From positions 310,001-374,000 of the forward strand of contig NZ_NPBD01000002.1 of the NCBI RefSeq assembly GCF_002272745.1: DNA of 64,000 nt, in the 5' to 3' direction. The position numbers and the translations under genes are program-made. Of this stretch, positions 1 through 10,565 are shown piece by piece (position 1 is the first letter of the stretch; every line of letters begins with the position of its first letter). The notes beneath the pieces are model-generated. The model saw only the letters and a program-made list of their open reading frames with translations. It was not told where the DNA came from and did not search any database. The DNA comes from Terribacillus saccharophilus. GTDB lineage: Bacteria > Bacillota > Bacilli > Bacillales > Amphibacillaceae.

Positions 1-1
1 T

Positions 2-994
2 GATGTAAACCTCATTCTGCTTGGGGCAATTCCAGCAGCTTTGCTGGCTATTCTATTGGATTTGGTCATTCGTATATTCGAGCGCACGAGCCGGAAATTT
101 GGATTCAAATCACTGGCCGTCTTGCTATTGGTGGCTATTATCGGTGTCGTTACACCATTTGTGGCAGCTCAAGATGATCAGCCGGATCTCGTAATCGGCG
201 GTAAGCTGAATGCTGAGCCTACGATCCTTATCAATATGTACAAGCTGCTTATTGAGGACCAGTCTGATTTAGAGGTTGAATTGGAACCGAATCTAGGAAA
301 AACAGATTTCCTGTTTGAAGCATTGAAAAGCGGGAGTATTGATATTTATCCGGAATTCAGCGGTACTGCATTAGTAACATTAGCTGGTGAACAAGCAGAA
401 AGTAATGACGGTCAGGAAGTATACGAGCAGGCGAAGGAAGCTATGAGTAAATCGTTCGACATGGCATATCTGGAGCCGATGGCGTACAATAATACGTATA
501 CACTTGCAGTGAAGCGATCATTCGCAGAAGAAAACGATTTACAAACGATTGCGGACCTTCGTAAAATGGATGATGAGATGACAGCTGGATTCACATTAGA
601 ATTCAGTGATCGGGAAGATGGCTATTTAGGCATTCAGGAGCTTTATGGAGTCGAGTTTGGTGAGCTGAGTACGTTGGATCCTGGTATACGTCAGCAAGCG
701 ATCGAAGCTGATGATGTAGATATTATCGATGCCTATTCGACAGACAGTTATATTAGAGATTTGGATCTTGTAACGTTGGACGATCCGGAAAATCTATTCC
801 CGCCATACCAAGGTGCTCCGCTGATGCGTCAGGAGACGCTTGATGAATACCCAGAGCTTGCTGACATATTGGGAAAGCTTGCGGGTAAGATAACAGATGA
901 GCAAATGACAGAGATGAATTACCAAGTCGATTTCGAAGAGAAACAGCCAGAGGATGTAGCAAGAGAATACCTCGAGCAGGAAGGTTTACTCTAA
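2..994 (+). CDS. Osmoprotectant ABC transporter, permease tail fused to substrate-binding domain (5' end outside window)
   Basis: The frame is open from base 2, so the gene starts before the window. The first residues (LILLGAIPAALLA) look like the last membrane helix of an OpuC/ProW-type permease. A second hydrophobic stretch ending in FVAAQDDQPD leads into a periplasmic-binding-type domain (IGGKLNAEPTIL, then EALKSGSIDIYPEFSGTAL), the signature of glycine betaine/choline/carnitine binding proteins (OpuAC family). Permease and receptor therefore form one membrane-anchored chain, as in many Firmicute osmoprotectant importers. The partner ATPase should lie upstream. In-frame TTG at 41 is not taken as the start because coding continues above it. 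The exact substrate cannot be told. Confidence 0.85.
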   Translation, partial: DVNLILLGAIPAALLAILLDLVIRIFERTSRKFGFKSLAVLLLVAIIGVVTPFVAAQDDQPDLVIGGKLNAEPTILINMYKLLIEDQSDLEVELEPNLGKTDFLFEALKSGSIDIYPEFSGTALVTLAGEQAESNDGQEVYEQAKEAMSKSFDMAYLEPMAYNNTYTLAVKRSFAEENDLQTIADLRKMDDEMTAGFTLEFSDREDGYLGIQELYGVEFGELSTLDPGIRQQAIEADDVDIIDAYSTDSYIRDLDLVTLDDPENLFPPYQGAPLMRQETLDEYPELADILGKLAGKITDEQMTEMNYQVDFEEKQPEDVAREYLEQEGLL

Positions 995-1011
995 GGAAAG
1001 GGGCATGAAAA

Positions 1012-1440
1012 ATGACATTTCAGAATCCAGATAATCAACAGATTCGTGACATACTAATCAATGCGAAGACGATTGCGGTAGTGGGGTTGTCCGATTCTCC
1101 GGTCCGCACCTCTTATGGTGTATCTCGGGCGATGCAGCAGGCTGGCTATAAGATTATCCCCGTCAATCCGCACGTGACCGAAGTTCTTGGCGAAAAAGCT
1201 TATCCTAGTTTGGCTGATGTACCTGATGAGATTGATATTATCAATGTATTTCGTCGGTCAGAATTTCTGCCAGATTTGGCAAGAGAAGCGAGCAAGACGA
1301 ATACCCGTATCTTCTGGTCCCAGCAAGGTGTCTATGATGAAGGAGCTGCCTCTTATTTAGAACAGGAAGGTTTTACGGTCTTGATGGATCTATGCATCAA
1401 GGTCGCCCATAGTGTGCTTGTCGGACCTACACGCAATTGA
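1012..1440 (+). CDS. yneT: CoA-binding protein, YneT/YccU family
   Basis: A 142-residue single Rossmann domain of the CoA_binding_2 family. The glycine-rich nucleotide loop is near residue 22 (IAVVGLSDSPVRTSYGVSRAM), followed by IIPVNPHV and FRRSEFLPDLAREA, all typical. Members bind CoA or persulfidated CoA in the cytosol; their physiological role is poorly defined. A good ribosome site (AAGGAAAGGGG) precedes the ATG, 17 bases after the upstream stop. In Bacillus subtilis the orthologue yneT lies just before parE; here selO is inserted between them. The family call is firm; the function is inferred. Confidence 0.9.
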   Translation: MTFQNPDNQQIRDILINAKTIAVVGLSDSPVRTSYGVSRAMQQAGYKIIPVNPHVTEVLGEKAYPSLADVPDEIDIINVFRRSEFLPDLAREASKTNTRIFWSQQGVYDEGAASYLEQEGFTVLMDLCIKVAHSVLVGPTRN

Positions 1441-1444
1441 TTTT

Positions 1445-1476
1445 ACCCCATCTGCTCCTAGTAGATGGGGTTCTTG
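1445..1476 (+). terminator. Intrinsic terminator after yneT-like gene
   Basis: Perfect 9-bp stem ACCCCATCT/AGATGGGGT with a 9-base loop, followed by TCTTGTATC. The U-tract is weak but the stem is strong and starts 5 bases after the stop codon. Confidence 0.75.
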
Positions 1477-1521
1477 TATCATTTGCGTATACTAATACAG
1501 ATGATAAAAGGAGGAACAAAC

Positions 1522-2946
1522 ATGGACTTAGATGGTAAATTGCATAGCTCCTACGCAGCATTGTCTGAAGCTTTTTACACCAAAATGGAACCTAACCCGG
1601 TCAGTGAACCGAAGATGGTGAAATGGAACAATGAGTTGGCAGCTCATCTAGGAATCAAACAGGAAGGTGTACTCGATACGTTGGCGGGCAGCACTTTTCC
1701 TCAGGGAGCAAGTCCGATCGCGCAAGCATACGCAGGTCATCAATTCGGCAATTTCACAATGCTTGGTGACGGACGGGCTATCCTTCTAGGTGAATGGCAA
1801 AACCAGTCAGGGGAGAAAGTGGATATCCAGCTTAAAGGCGCTGGACGTACGCCTTATTCCAGAGGAGGTGACGGTCGTGCTGCACTTGGTCCGATGCTTC
1901 GGGAATATGTGATCAGTGAAGCGATGCACGGTCTTGGTATCCCGACAACACGCAGCTTGGCTGTCGTTGCAACAGGTGAACCTATCTACCGGGAAACCGA
2001 ATTGTCCGGCGCAGTACTTACCAGGATTGCTGCAAGTCATATTCGCGTTGGGACGTTCGAATATGCTAGAAGATTTTGTTCAGAGCTTGAGCTGAAGGCT
2101 TTGGCAGATTACAGCATCCAGCGTCATTATCCAGAGATTGCAGATCAGTCTGATACCTATGTGCTATTTTTCCAAGCAGTTGTGGAGCGGCAGGCTGCTC
2201 TGATTGCTAAGTGGGTTAGTGTAGGGTTTATCCATGGGGTGATGAATACGGACAATATGACGATTAGCGGAGAAACGATTGATTATGGGCCATGTGCTTT
2301 CCTGGATACGTATGAACCAATGACCGTATACAGCTCAATCGATCTCCAAGGGCGTTATGCATACGCCAATCAGCCTCCGATTGCAGCCTGGAACTTGGCT
2401 CGTTTTGCAGAAGCAGTGCTTCCACTTTTCGATGAAGTGCCAGAAAAAGCTGTGAAGAAAGCCGAGGATATCTTACATGAATTTCCGCGTTTATACAGAA
2501 AATCATGGCTTGACATTATGTACCGGAAAATCGGTATAGTAAATGTGAGAGATGGCGATGAAGCCCTCGTTGAGGATTTGCTGGAGTGGATGGAGCAAGC
2601 AGAAGTGGATTACACGAATACATTTCGCGCATTGACAACAGGGGACACAGCTTCAATGGAACAAGCAGAAGGATTCCGTTCCTGGAAAGAACGTTGGGAA
2701 AATCGGATTGGTTCAGAAGGAATCGAAGCTGCACGTGAAATGATGCGTCATTCTAATCCGAATGTTATCCCCCGAAATCACTTGGTGGAAGAAGCATTAG
2801 AGGCTGCAGGAAGCGGCGATTACACGCTGTTTAATCGTCTTTGTGAGATTGTTTCTGATCCTTATGGTGATGCGTCAATCGATCCAAAATATACAGAAGA
2901 CCCGCCAGAACCAGAAGAACCGTTTCAGACATTTTGTGGAACATGA
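1522..2946 (+). CDS. selO: Protein adenylyltransferase SelO (YdiU family pseudokinase)
   Basis: Family hallmarks are in order: YAGHQFGNFTMLGDGRA near residue 75, LKGAGRTPYSRGGDGRAAL near 110, IPTTRSLAVVATGE near 150, and GFIHGVMNTDNM with IDYGPCAFLD near 240-260. These form the inverted ATP site that transfers AMP to Ser/Thr/Tyr of target proteins, linked to redox stress in E. coli and yeast. The C-terminus ends FCGT, where other members carry Cys or selenocysteine. ATG 1522 is chosen because AAAGGAGGA lies just upstream; a longer frame from 1465 has no ribosome site and crosses the preceding terminator region. Length (474 aa) is normal for the Bacillus form. Confidence 0.95.
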   Translation: MDLDGKLHSSYAALSEAFYTKMEPNPVSEPKMVKWNNELAAHLGIKQEGVLDTLAGSTFPQGASPIAQAYAGHQFGNFTMLGDGRAILLGEWQNQSGEKVDIQLKGAGRTPYSRGGDGRAALGPMLREYVISEAMHGLGIPTTRSLAVVATGEPIYRETELSGAVLTRIAASHIRVGTFEYARRFCSELELKALADYSIQRHYPEIADQSDTYVLFFQAVVERQAALIAKWVSVGFIHGVMNTDNMTISGETIDYGPCAFLDTYEPMTVYSSIDLQGRYAYANQPPIAAWNLARFAEAVLPLFDEVPEKAVKKAEDILHEFPRLYRKSWLDIMYRKIGIVNVRDGDEALVEDLLEWMEQAEVDYTNTFRALTTGDTASMEQAEGFRSWKERWENRIGSEGIEAAREMMRHSNPNVIPRNHLVEEALEAAGSGDYTLFNRLCEIVSDPYGDASIDPKYTEDPPEPEEPFQTFCGT

Positions 2947-2953
2947 TATTCTG

Positions 2954-2969
2954 CCTGCCTCCTGGCAGG
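2954..2969 (+). terminator. Short GC hairpin after selO, possible terminator
   Basis: CCTGCC/GGCAGG with a 4-base loop, 7 bases after the selO stop. The downstream tract is not T-rich, so termination is uncertain. Confidence 0.35.
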
Positions 2970-3278
2970 TATACATATATAGGAAGTTAAGAATAAGAGA
3001 TAACATAGTGCATAATGCTTTTGCTGCAAAGCCATAATGATACATCACTTAGTTTATCGTCATTTTATCAAAGATCATTCGTCACTGCTTTGATCTGGAA
3101 CTAGAAGATATTTTCGTAAGTTTTATAAGAAAGCATGCAAAAAGGCTGAAAATGTAGCGAAAATCGCCTCTAGCAGACGAGGAAATATGTGAAATCCCAA
3201 AATGTGGATTGATTGACCGGCATTATTCTGCTACTTTTAATTAGGCATACACTGGACTCTGCTAAGCATGGGGGCTAG

Positions 3279-3307
3279 TTTACACAAACATATGTTTGCG
3301 TTATGAT
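3279..3307 (+). promoter_or_regulatory. Sigma-A promoter of parE-parC
   Basis: TTTACA at 3279-3284, a spacer of exactly 17 bases, and TATGAT at 3302-3307, about 85 bases before the parE start. The rest of 2970-3278 shows no convincing gene. Confidence 0.8.
3285..3298. promoter_or_regulatory. LexA (DinR) box inside the parE promoter
   Basis: CAAACATATGTTTG is a perfect palindrome and matches 13 of 14 positions of the Bacillus LexA consensus CGAAC-RNRY-GTTYG (one change, G to A at position 2). It fills the spacer between the -35 and -10 boxes, so bound LexA would block RNA polymerase. This predicts SOS induction of topoisomerase IV; parE-parC of B. subtilis has been placed in the LexA regulon. 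Confidence 0.8.
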
Positions 3308-3342
3308 AAACATAGCGTACTGTCGTTTTCCAGCGATACTGA

Positions 3343-5349
<2,007 letters not shown>

Positions 5350-5361
5350 GGGGGATTTCTT

Positions 5362-7803
5362 TTGGAAAACTATTTGGATCTGCCATTGGAGGAAGTCATC
5401 GGAGACCGATTCGGCAGATACAGTAAATATATTATTCAAGACCGGGCGCTGCCGGATGCCAGAGATGGTTTGAAACCAGTGCAGCGCCGGATTTTATACG
5501 CAATGTTTGATGAGCGAAATACACATGATAAACCGTTTCGGAAGGCTGCCAAGACTGTCGGTGCTGTAATCGGTAATTTCCACCCGCACGGAGACAGTTC
5601 GGTTTATGAAGCGATGGTCCGACTCAGCCAAACATGGAAAGTTCGTAACGTGCTTATTGAAATGCATGGGAATAACGGAAGTGTCGATGGTGACCCGCCG
5701 GCTGCGATGCGTTATACAGAAACAAGGCTGTCCAGCATTGCATCTGAATTGCTGCGGGACATCGATAAGGAAACAGTCGACTTTGTTCCGAACTTTGATG
5801 ATACGAACGCGGAACCTACTGTTCTTCCTGCTAAGTTCCCTAACTTGCTCGTGAATGGATCAACTGGGATTTCCGCTGGTTATGCGACAGAAATCCCGCC
5901 GCATCATCTTGGCGAGGTAATTGATGCTGTTATCATGCGCATGGAAAAGCCGAATGCAACAGTAGAAGAATTGATGACCGTTATGAAAGGTCCTGATTTC
6001 CCTACAGGCGGTATTATTCAGGGTGTAGATGGAATCAAGAAAGCGTATGAAACCGGTAAAGGCAAAATCATCGTTCGCGGAAAAACGAGCATTGAGGACC
6101 TTAAAGGTGGTAAACAACAAATTGTCATCGATGAAATTCCTTTTGAAGTGAATAAAGCGAATCTCGTCAAGCGGATGGACGAGCTGCGTCTGGACCGCAA
6201 AGTCGAGGGTGTCGCCGAGGTTCGGGACGAAACGGACCGTACCGGAATGCGAATCGTAGTTGAACTCAAAAAAGAAGCTGATGCTCAAGGTATCCTTCAT
6301 TATCTATACAAAAATACTGATTTGCAGATCTCATATAACTTCAATATGGTGGCAATCAAGGATAGAACGCCGAAGCTGTTAGGATTGGCGAGCCTGCTTG
6401 ATGCCTATATCGGCCACCAAAAAGAAGTCGTCACGCGACAATCTGCATATGCTTTGCAGAAAGCGAAGGACCGCAAGCATATCGTTGAGGGATTGATCAA
6501 AGCGATTTCCATTCTTGACGAATTGATTGCAACCATCCGTGCATCCAAGGACAAAGCTGATGCAAAGCAGCGGATCGAGGCTGCTTACGGCTTCACGGAA
6601 GCACAGGCAGAGGCAATTGTAAACTTGCAGCTATATCGTCTGACGAACACTGACATTACAGCTCTGCAGCGTGAAGCACAGGAGCTGGATGAACAGATTC
6701 AGAAGCTTGAGGATATTCTGAAGAACGAAAAGACATTGCTAAAAGTAATCAAGCAAGATCTTCGAACAATCAAGAAAACTTATCATACAGATCGACGTTC
6801 ACAGATCGAGGATGAAATCGAAGAGCTGAAAATCAATCTGGAAGTAATGGTTGCATCAGAGGAAGTTCTCGTCACTGTTACGCATGACGGGTATATCAAA
6901 CGGACAAGCCTTCGTTCCTATCAAGCCTCCAATGGGGAGGACCTGGCGATCAAGGAAGAAGATCATTTGATCGGTATGCAGGAAATCAATACGACTGATA
7001 AGCTTCTCGTCTTCACGAATAAAGGGAAGTTCAGTTTCATGCCTGTACATGAGCTGCCGGATATCCGCTGGAAGGATCAAGGACAGCATTTAGCCAATAT
7101 CGTGAGCATGGATAAGGATGAGAAAGTAATTGCCAGCATTCCAGTACGTGATTTCAAACAGGGCGGTTACCTTGTTTTCTTCACAAAAAATGGTTCTGTG
7201 AAACGAAGTGAGCTTCAGCTTTATGAAGCAACACGAGCTAATAAATCATTAACCGCCATCAATCTGAAAGCGGGCGACGAAGTTTGTCATGTATCCCTGA
7301 CAGATGGAAACAAGCAGCTGTTCATGGCAACTAATTCAGGATATGGTTTATGGTTTACTGAAGAAGAAGTCAGCCCGATCGGGATACGTGCAGCAGGCGT
7401 CAAAGGTATGCAGCTGAAAGAAGGCGAGTATATTGTCGGTGCCCAGGCATTCGAATTGAAACATTCGCCAAGTGTTGTTGTCATCACACATAGAGGTTCG
7501 GCAAAACGGATGAAATTGAAGGAATTTGAACCATCTGGCAGAGCAAAACGTGGTGTTGTTATGCTTCGTGAGCTGAAAAAGAATCCGCATCGAATTGTTG
7601 GTTTCTACGTATTGGAGCAAGCTTCAACAATTCATATGGAAACGAAGGATAAGCAGGATCATATTCTCGAGCCGATGAACTTGAATGCAAATGACCGTTA
7701 CAGCAATGGTTCTTATGTTTTGGATACAGATAAGCACGGAGAAATTATCGCCACGTATCCGGAAGCCATATACGACATTGTATTTCCACATGATAAATCT
7801 TAA
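5362..7803 (+). CDS. parC: DNA topoisomerase IV subunit A
   Basis: DNA-cleaving subunit of topoisomerase IV, 813 residues. The N-terminal winged-helix region carries DGLKPVQRRILYAM, the quinolone region HPHGDSSVYEAM with serines kept at 79-80 (no classic resistance change), and the active-site Tyr118 in AAMRYTE. GSTGISAGYATEIPPHHL and a coiled-coil follow, then the beta-pinwheel repeats (for example SAKRMKLKEFEP, GVVMLRELKKNPHR). Start is TTG 5362 with AAGGGGGA seven bases upstream. A strong terminator closes the operon. Confidence 0.97.
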   Translation: MENYLDLPLEEVIGDRFGRYSKYIIQDRALPDARDGLKPVQRRILYAMFDERNTHDKPFRKAAKTVGAVIGNFHPHGDSSVYEAMVRLSQTWKVRNVLIEMHGNNGSVDGDPPAAMRYTETRLSSIASELLRDIDKETVDFVPNFDDTNAEPTVLPAKFPNLLVNGSTGISAGYATEIPPHHLGEVIDAVIMRMEKPNATVEELMTVMKGPDFPTGGIIQGVDGIKKAYETGKGKIIVRGKTSIEDLKGGKQQIVIDEIPFEVNKANLVKRMDELRLDRKVEGVAEVRDETDRTGMRIVVELKKEADAQGILHYLYKNTDLQISYNFNMVAIKDRTPKLLGLASLLDAYIGHQKEVVTRQSAYALQKAKDRKHIVEGLIKAISILDELIATIRASKDKADAKQRIEAAYGFTEAQAEAIVNLQLYRLTNTDITALQREAQELDEQIQKLEDILKNEKTLLKVIKQDLRTIKKTYHTDRRSQIEDEIEELKINLEVMVASEEVLVTVTHDGYIKRTSLRSYQASNGEDLAIKEEDHLIGMQEINTTDKLLVFTNKGKFSFMPVHELPDIRWKDQGQHLANIVSMDKDEKVIASIPVRDFKQGGYLVFFTKNGSVKRSELQLYEATRANKSLTAINLKAGDEVCHVSLTDGNKQLFMATNSGYGLWFTEEEVSPIGIRAAGVKGMQLKEGEYIVGAQAFELKHSPSVVVITHRGSAKRMKLKEFEPSGRAKRGVVMLRELKKNPHRIVGFYVLEQASTIHMETKDKQDHILEPMNLNANDRYSNGSYVLDTDKHGEIIATYPEAIYDIVFPHDKS

Positions 7804-7830
7804 GTGAACGATAATATTATTATGTAAACT

Positions 7831-7864
7831 AGAGAGGCTGATAGCCTCTCTTTTTCTTTTTTTT
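7831..7864 (+). terminator. Terminator of the parEC operon
   Basis: Perfect stem AGAGAGGCT/AGCCTCTCT with a 3-base loop followed by TTTTCTTTTTTTT. Confidence 0.95.
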
Positions 7865-7898
7865 GCTGCACAAGACGGACTTTGCTAGGATAGAATAA

Positions 7899-7929
7899 TT
7901 GACAGGCGACGCATTTTACATGGTATAGT
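7899..7929 (+). promoter_or_regulatory. Promoter of the flavin reductase / two-component operon
   Basis: TTGACA at 7899-7904 and TATAGT at 7924-7929. The spacer is 19 bases, long for sigma-A, but the -10 carries an extended TGG just upstream. Confidence 0.6.
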
Positions 7930-7961
7930 TTTACGTATAGCAAAATGAACGGGGGAGCAGA

Positions 7962-8426
7962 ATGGATAATCGAACGTTTAGAGATGCAATGGGGAAATTT
8001 GCAACAGGCATTACAATTGTTACAACCGAGGTTGCGGGAGAGGTAAAAGGGATGACAGTGAACGCCTTTATGTCAGTATCACTGGAACCGAAACTTATTG
8101 CCATATCAATTGATAAAAAAGCGTCGTTATATGATATTTTGCAAACTAATCCTTCATTCGGTGTAAGTATCTTAAAAGATGACCAAAAAGATATCAGCAT
8201 GGTATTCGCCAAGCAGAAAGAGCAGGAGAATCCTGTTCCGATCACAAAGCTGCAAGAAGTTCCAGTTGTTGACGGTGCTCTTGTTAATCTAGCATGTAAA
8301 GTAGTGGATAAAGTGATAGCTGGTGACCATGTTATCTTGATCGGAGAAGTAAAAGACTTGGTGATGTGTGACGGTGAGCCTGTACTGTATTTTGGGGGCA
8401 GCTACCGAGAAATCAAAGCGACATAA
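7962..8426 (+). CDS. Flavin reductase family protein (HpaC-like)
   Basis: A 154-residue FMN-binding split-barrel protein. The start DNRTFRDAMGKFATGITIVTT and the segment GMTVNAFMSVSLEPKLIAISID are the usual flavin-contact signatures of HpaC/ActVB-type NAD(P)H:flavin oxidoreductases, which supply reduced flavin to monooxygenases. The C-terminal GEPVLYFGGSYREI is also typical. It has a GGGGGAG ribosome site. Only 18 bases separate it from the response regulator, with no terminator, so the three genes are probably co-transcribed. Its monooxygenase partner, if any, is not adjacent. Confidence 0.88.
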   Translation: MDNRTFRDAMGKFATGITIVTTEVAGEVKGMTVNAFMSVSLEPKLIAISIDKKASLYDILQTNPSFGVSILKDDQKDISMVFAKQKEQENPVPITKLQEVPVVDGALVNLACKVVDKVIAGDHVILIGEVKDLVMCDGEPVLYFGGSYREIKAT

Positions 8427-8444
8427 GGAAAGGGAGCAGGGCCT

Positions 8445-9143
8445 ATGGAGCAGACGACGACAATCCTTGTAGTGGAAGATGAAAAGAAAATGGCAAGGCT
8501 TCTGCAGCTTGAGCTGGAGCATGAGGGCTTTGCTGTCGATGTAAAATACGATGGTTTGGATGCATTAGAAGCATTTTATGCGAATTCCTATCAACTCATC
8601 TTACTTGATGTGATGCTTCCGTCATTGAGCGGAATGGAACTGCTTCGGAGAATTCGTAAGCAAGATGCGCATGTACCGGTCATGCTGCTGACTGCGAGAG
8701 ATGCCGTGCCTGATAAGGTCAGCGGCTTTGATTTAGGTGCGACAGACTATATGACGAAGCCATTCGAAATTGAAGAGTTATTGGCGCGCATACGTGCACA
8801 TCTTCGCCATACCGTTACAGCTGCTGCAGTACAAGATCCTGTACTGCAGGTGGGTGATTTAACGCTCGATGAAAAGACAAGGACTGTCATCCGCGGTAAA
8901 AAGGAAATAGAACTGACACCGCGGGAATATGATTTGCTATTGTTCCTCATGAAGCACGAAAAGCAGGTTTTGACACGTGATCAGCTGCTGGAGAGAGTCT
9001 GGGGTTTCCAATATGCCGGAGACACGAATGTAGTCGATGTGTATATCCGCTATTTGCGGAAAAAGATCGATACAGGTGAAATGCGCAAGCTAATCAAGAC
9101 GGTCAGAGGTGTCGGATATACGATCAAGGATGAAGAAAAGTGA
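8445..9143 (+). CDS. OmpR-family response regulator (YkoG-like)
   Basis: Receiver domain with the acidic pair at residues 11-12 (VVEDEKK), phospho-acceptor Asp55 (LILLDVMLP), and conserved Thr/Lys (LLTAR, DYMTKPF), then a winged-helix DNA-binding domain (LTPREYDLLLFLMKH, DVYIRYLRKKID, VRGVGYTI). Ribosome site AAAGGGAG. It overlaps the kinase gene by 4 bases (GTGA), so the pair is translationally coupled. Together with the PepSY gene downstream the arrangement matches ykoG-ykoH-ykoI of B. subtilis; it is also ArlR-like. Confidence 0.93.
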   Translation: MEQTTTILVVEDEKKMARLLQLELEHEGFAVDVKYDGLDALEAFYANSYQLILLDVMLPSLSGMELLRRIRKQDAHVPVMLLTARDAVPDKVSGFDLGATDYMTKPFEIEELLARIRAHLRHTVTAAAVQDPVLQVGDLTLDEKTRTVIRGKKEIELTPREYDLLLFLMKHEKQVLTRDQLLERVWGFQYAGDTNVVDVYIRYLRKKIDTGEMRKLIKTVRGVGYTIKDEEK

Positions 9144-10477
9144 AGCTGCGGACAAGGATCCAACTATACATAATTGTTTCACTGGTGATCCTGTTGCTGA
9201 TCGTAAATATGTCCATTTATTTCCTGTTCAGGCAAGTGAGTTTGCATAATAGTGTTGATCGATTGCATGAACAAGGGCGTGCCTTGGCAGAGACTGCTGC
9301 AACCGTCGATTGGAAGGATACATCACGTACAAGCTTGTTTCAAGCAGATTTGCCAACTGAAGGGATGGTACGCTTCATTGGCTCTGACGGACAAAGTGAG
9401 GGTATGATCACGAGAGCGGAGAAGTATCGGGAGCTTTCATTCGCGTTCGCATCACAGGAGCAGGATCAAACGTATTATCACAATGGCAGCTGGTATGCAG
9501 AGGTATCGATTCCTGTTATCCGGGATAATGGCATTTATTCGATGCAAGTTGCAGAGGAGCTTGTCAGTCTGCAGCAAACGCTGCAAGTGCTGAAATATTG
9601 TCTAACAATAGCGGGACTGATCATTTTGATTCCGGCTATATTAGGTGGCAGATTGCTGGGCAGCTTCCTGCTCCGTCCGATCCTGGCTTTGACTTCGACC
9701 ATGCAGGCCATCCGCAAGAGCGGAAAGTGGAAACGTATGGAAACCGAAAACAGAAGTCATGACGAATTGCACGCATTGAGCGAAACGTTTAATGAAATGG
9801 TCGATCAACTGGAAGAAAACTTTACCAAGCAGCAGCAATTCGTATCAGATGCTTCACATGAATTGAAGACGCCTATCAGTATTATCAAAAGCTACAGTAA
9901 GCTGTTGGACCGCTGGGGTGCCGATGATCCTGTTGTGCAGCAAGAAGCAGTACAAGCAATCCATAGTGAGACAGAACGGATGCAGGCTTTAGTCGATCAG
10001 CTGCTGATTTTGGCAAAAGATGATCCAGAATTGCTGCAAAAAGAATCTGTCGATCTTGGCAGTATAGCTGAAACGTGTGCAGCAGCAATGGAAACAGCTT
10101 ACCAAAGGGAAATCACTGTTCGCAAAGAGCGTGGATTAATGGTTATGGCAGATAGCAATATGCTGAAGCAGGTTGTCTATATTTTACTAAGCAATAGTAT
10201 TAAATACAGTGACGAGCTAATTGAAATTGCTGTAAAAGCTGAACGGAATGAAGCCATCCTGAGTGTCACCGATTATGGGGAAGGTCTAGATGATAAAGAT
10301 CAGCGGCGCGTATTTGATCGATTCTACCGAGTGGATAAAGCTCGTACCCGGGAGAAGGGTGGCAGCGGCCTTGGTCTGGCCATTGCCAAGCAGCTAGTAG
10401 AACTACACGATGGGAAGATCGATGTGGCTAGTGTCCTAGGTGAAGGATCGACGTTCACTGTACGGCTGCCGATTTAA
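9140..10477 (+). CDS. Sensor histidine kinase (YkoH/ArlS-like)
   Basis: Membrane kinase of 445 residues. A first helix lies near residues 8-30 (LYIIVSLVILLLIVNMSIYF), then an extracellular sensor region to about 150, a second helix near 153-180, a HAMP linker, and the HisKA box with phospho-acceptor His240 (SDASHELKTPISII). The ATPase has the N box (ILLSNSIKYS), G1 (VTDYGEGLD), F box (VFDRFYRVDKART) and G2 (GGSGLGLAI). It starts at GTG 9140 overlapping the regulator's stop. The signal sensed is unknown; the neighbouring PepSY protein could influence it. Confidence 0.93.
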   Translation: MKLRTRIQLYIIVSLVILLLIVNMSIYFLFRQVSLHNSVDRLHEQGRALAETAATVDWKDTSRTSLFQADLPTEGMVRFIGSDGQSEGMITRAEKYRELSFAFASQEQDQTYYHNGSWYAEVSIPVIRDNGIYSMQVAEELVSLQQTLQVLKYCLTIAGLIILIPAILGGRLLGSFLLRPILALTSTMQAIRKSGKWKRMETENRSHDELHALSETFNEMVDQLEENFTKQQQFVSDASHELKTPISIIKSYSKLLDRWGADDPVVQQEAVQAIHSETERMQALVDQLLILAKDDPELLQKESVDLGSIAETCAAAMETAYQREITVRKERGLMVMADSNMLKQVVYILLSNSIKYSDELIEIAVKAERNEAILSVTDYGEGLDDKDQRRVFDRFYRVDKARTREKGGSGLGLAIAKQLVELHDGKIDVASVLGEGSTFTVRLPI

Positions 10478-10488
10478 CTTCTCATGAA

Positions 10489-10519
10489 ATTCTAATAAAG
10501 TACTTACCATTCTTTTAAT
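10489..10519 (+). promoter_or_regulatory. Possible response-regulator direct repeats
   Basis: ATTCTAAT at 10489 and ATTCTTTTAAT at 10509 are spaced 20 bases apart, about two helical turns, as OmpR-type regulators prefer. They precede the PepSY gene, which would fit control by the adjacent regulator. Sequence similarity between the repeats is modest. Confidence 0.3.
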
Positions 10520-10565
10520 GAGAAAGTTATATACTGGCTATAGATAATAGCTGGAGGCGATAGAT

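Noticed and set aside
1465..1521. Longer selO start
   Set aside because: The extra residues overlap the terminator region and lack a ribosome site; ATG 1522 has a strong one.
5860..6300. Long minus-strand frames within parC, parE and other genes
   Set aside because: Antisense shadows of well-supported genes with no ribosome sites or family features.
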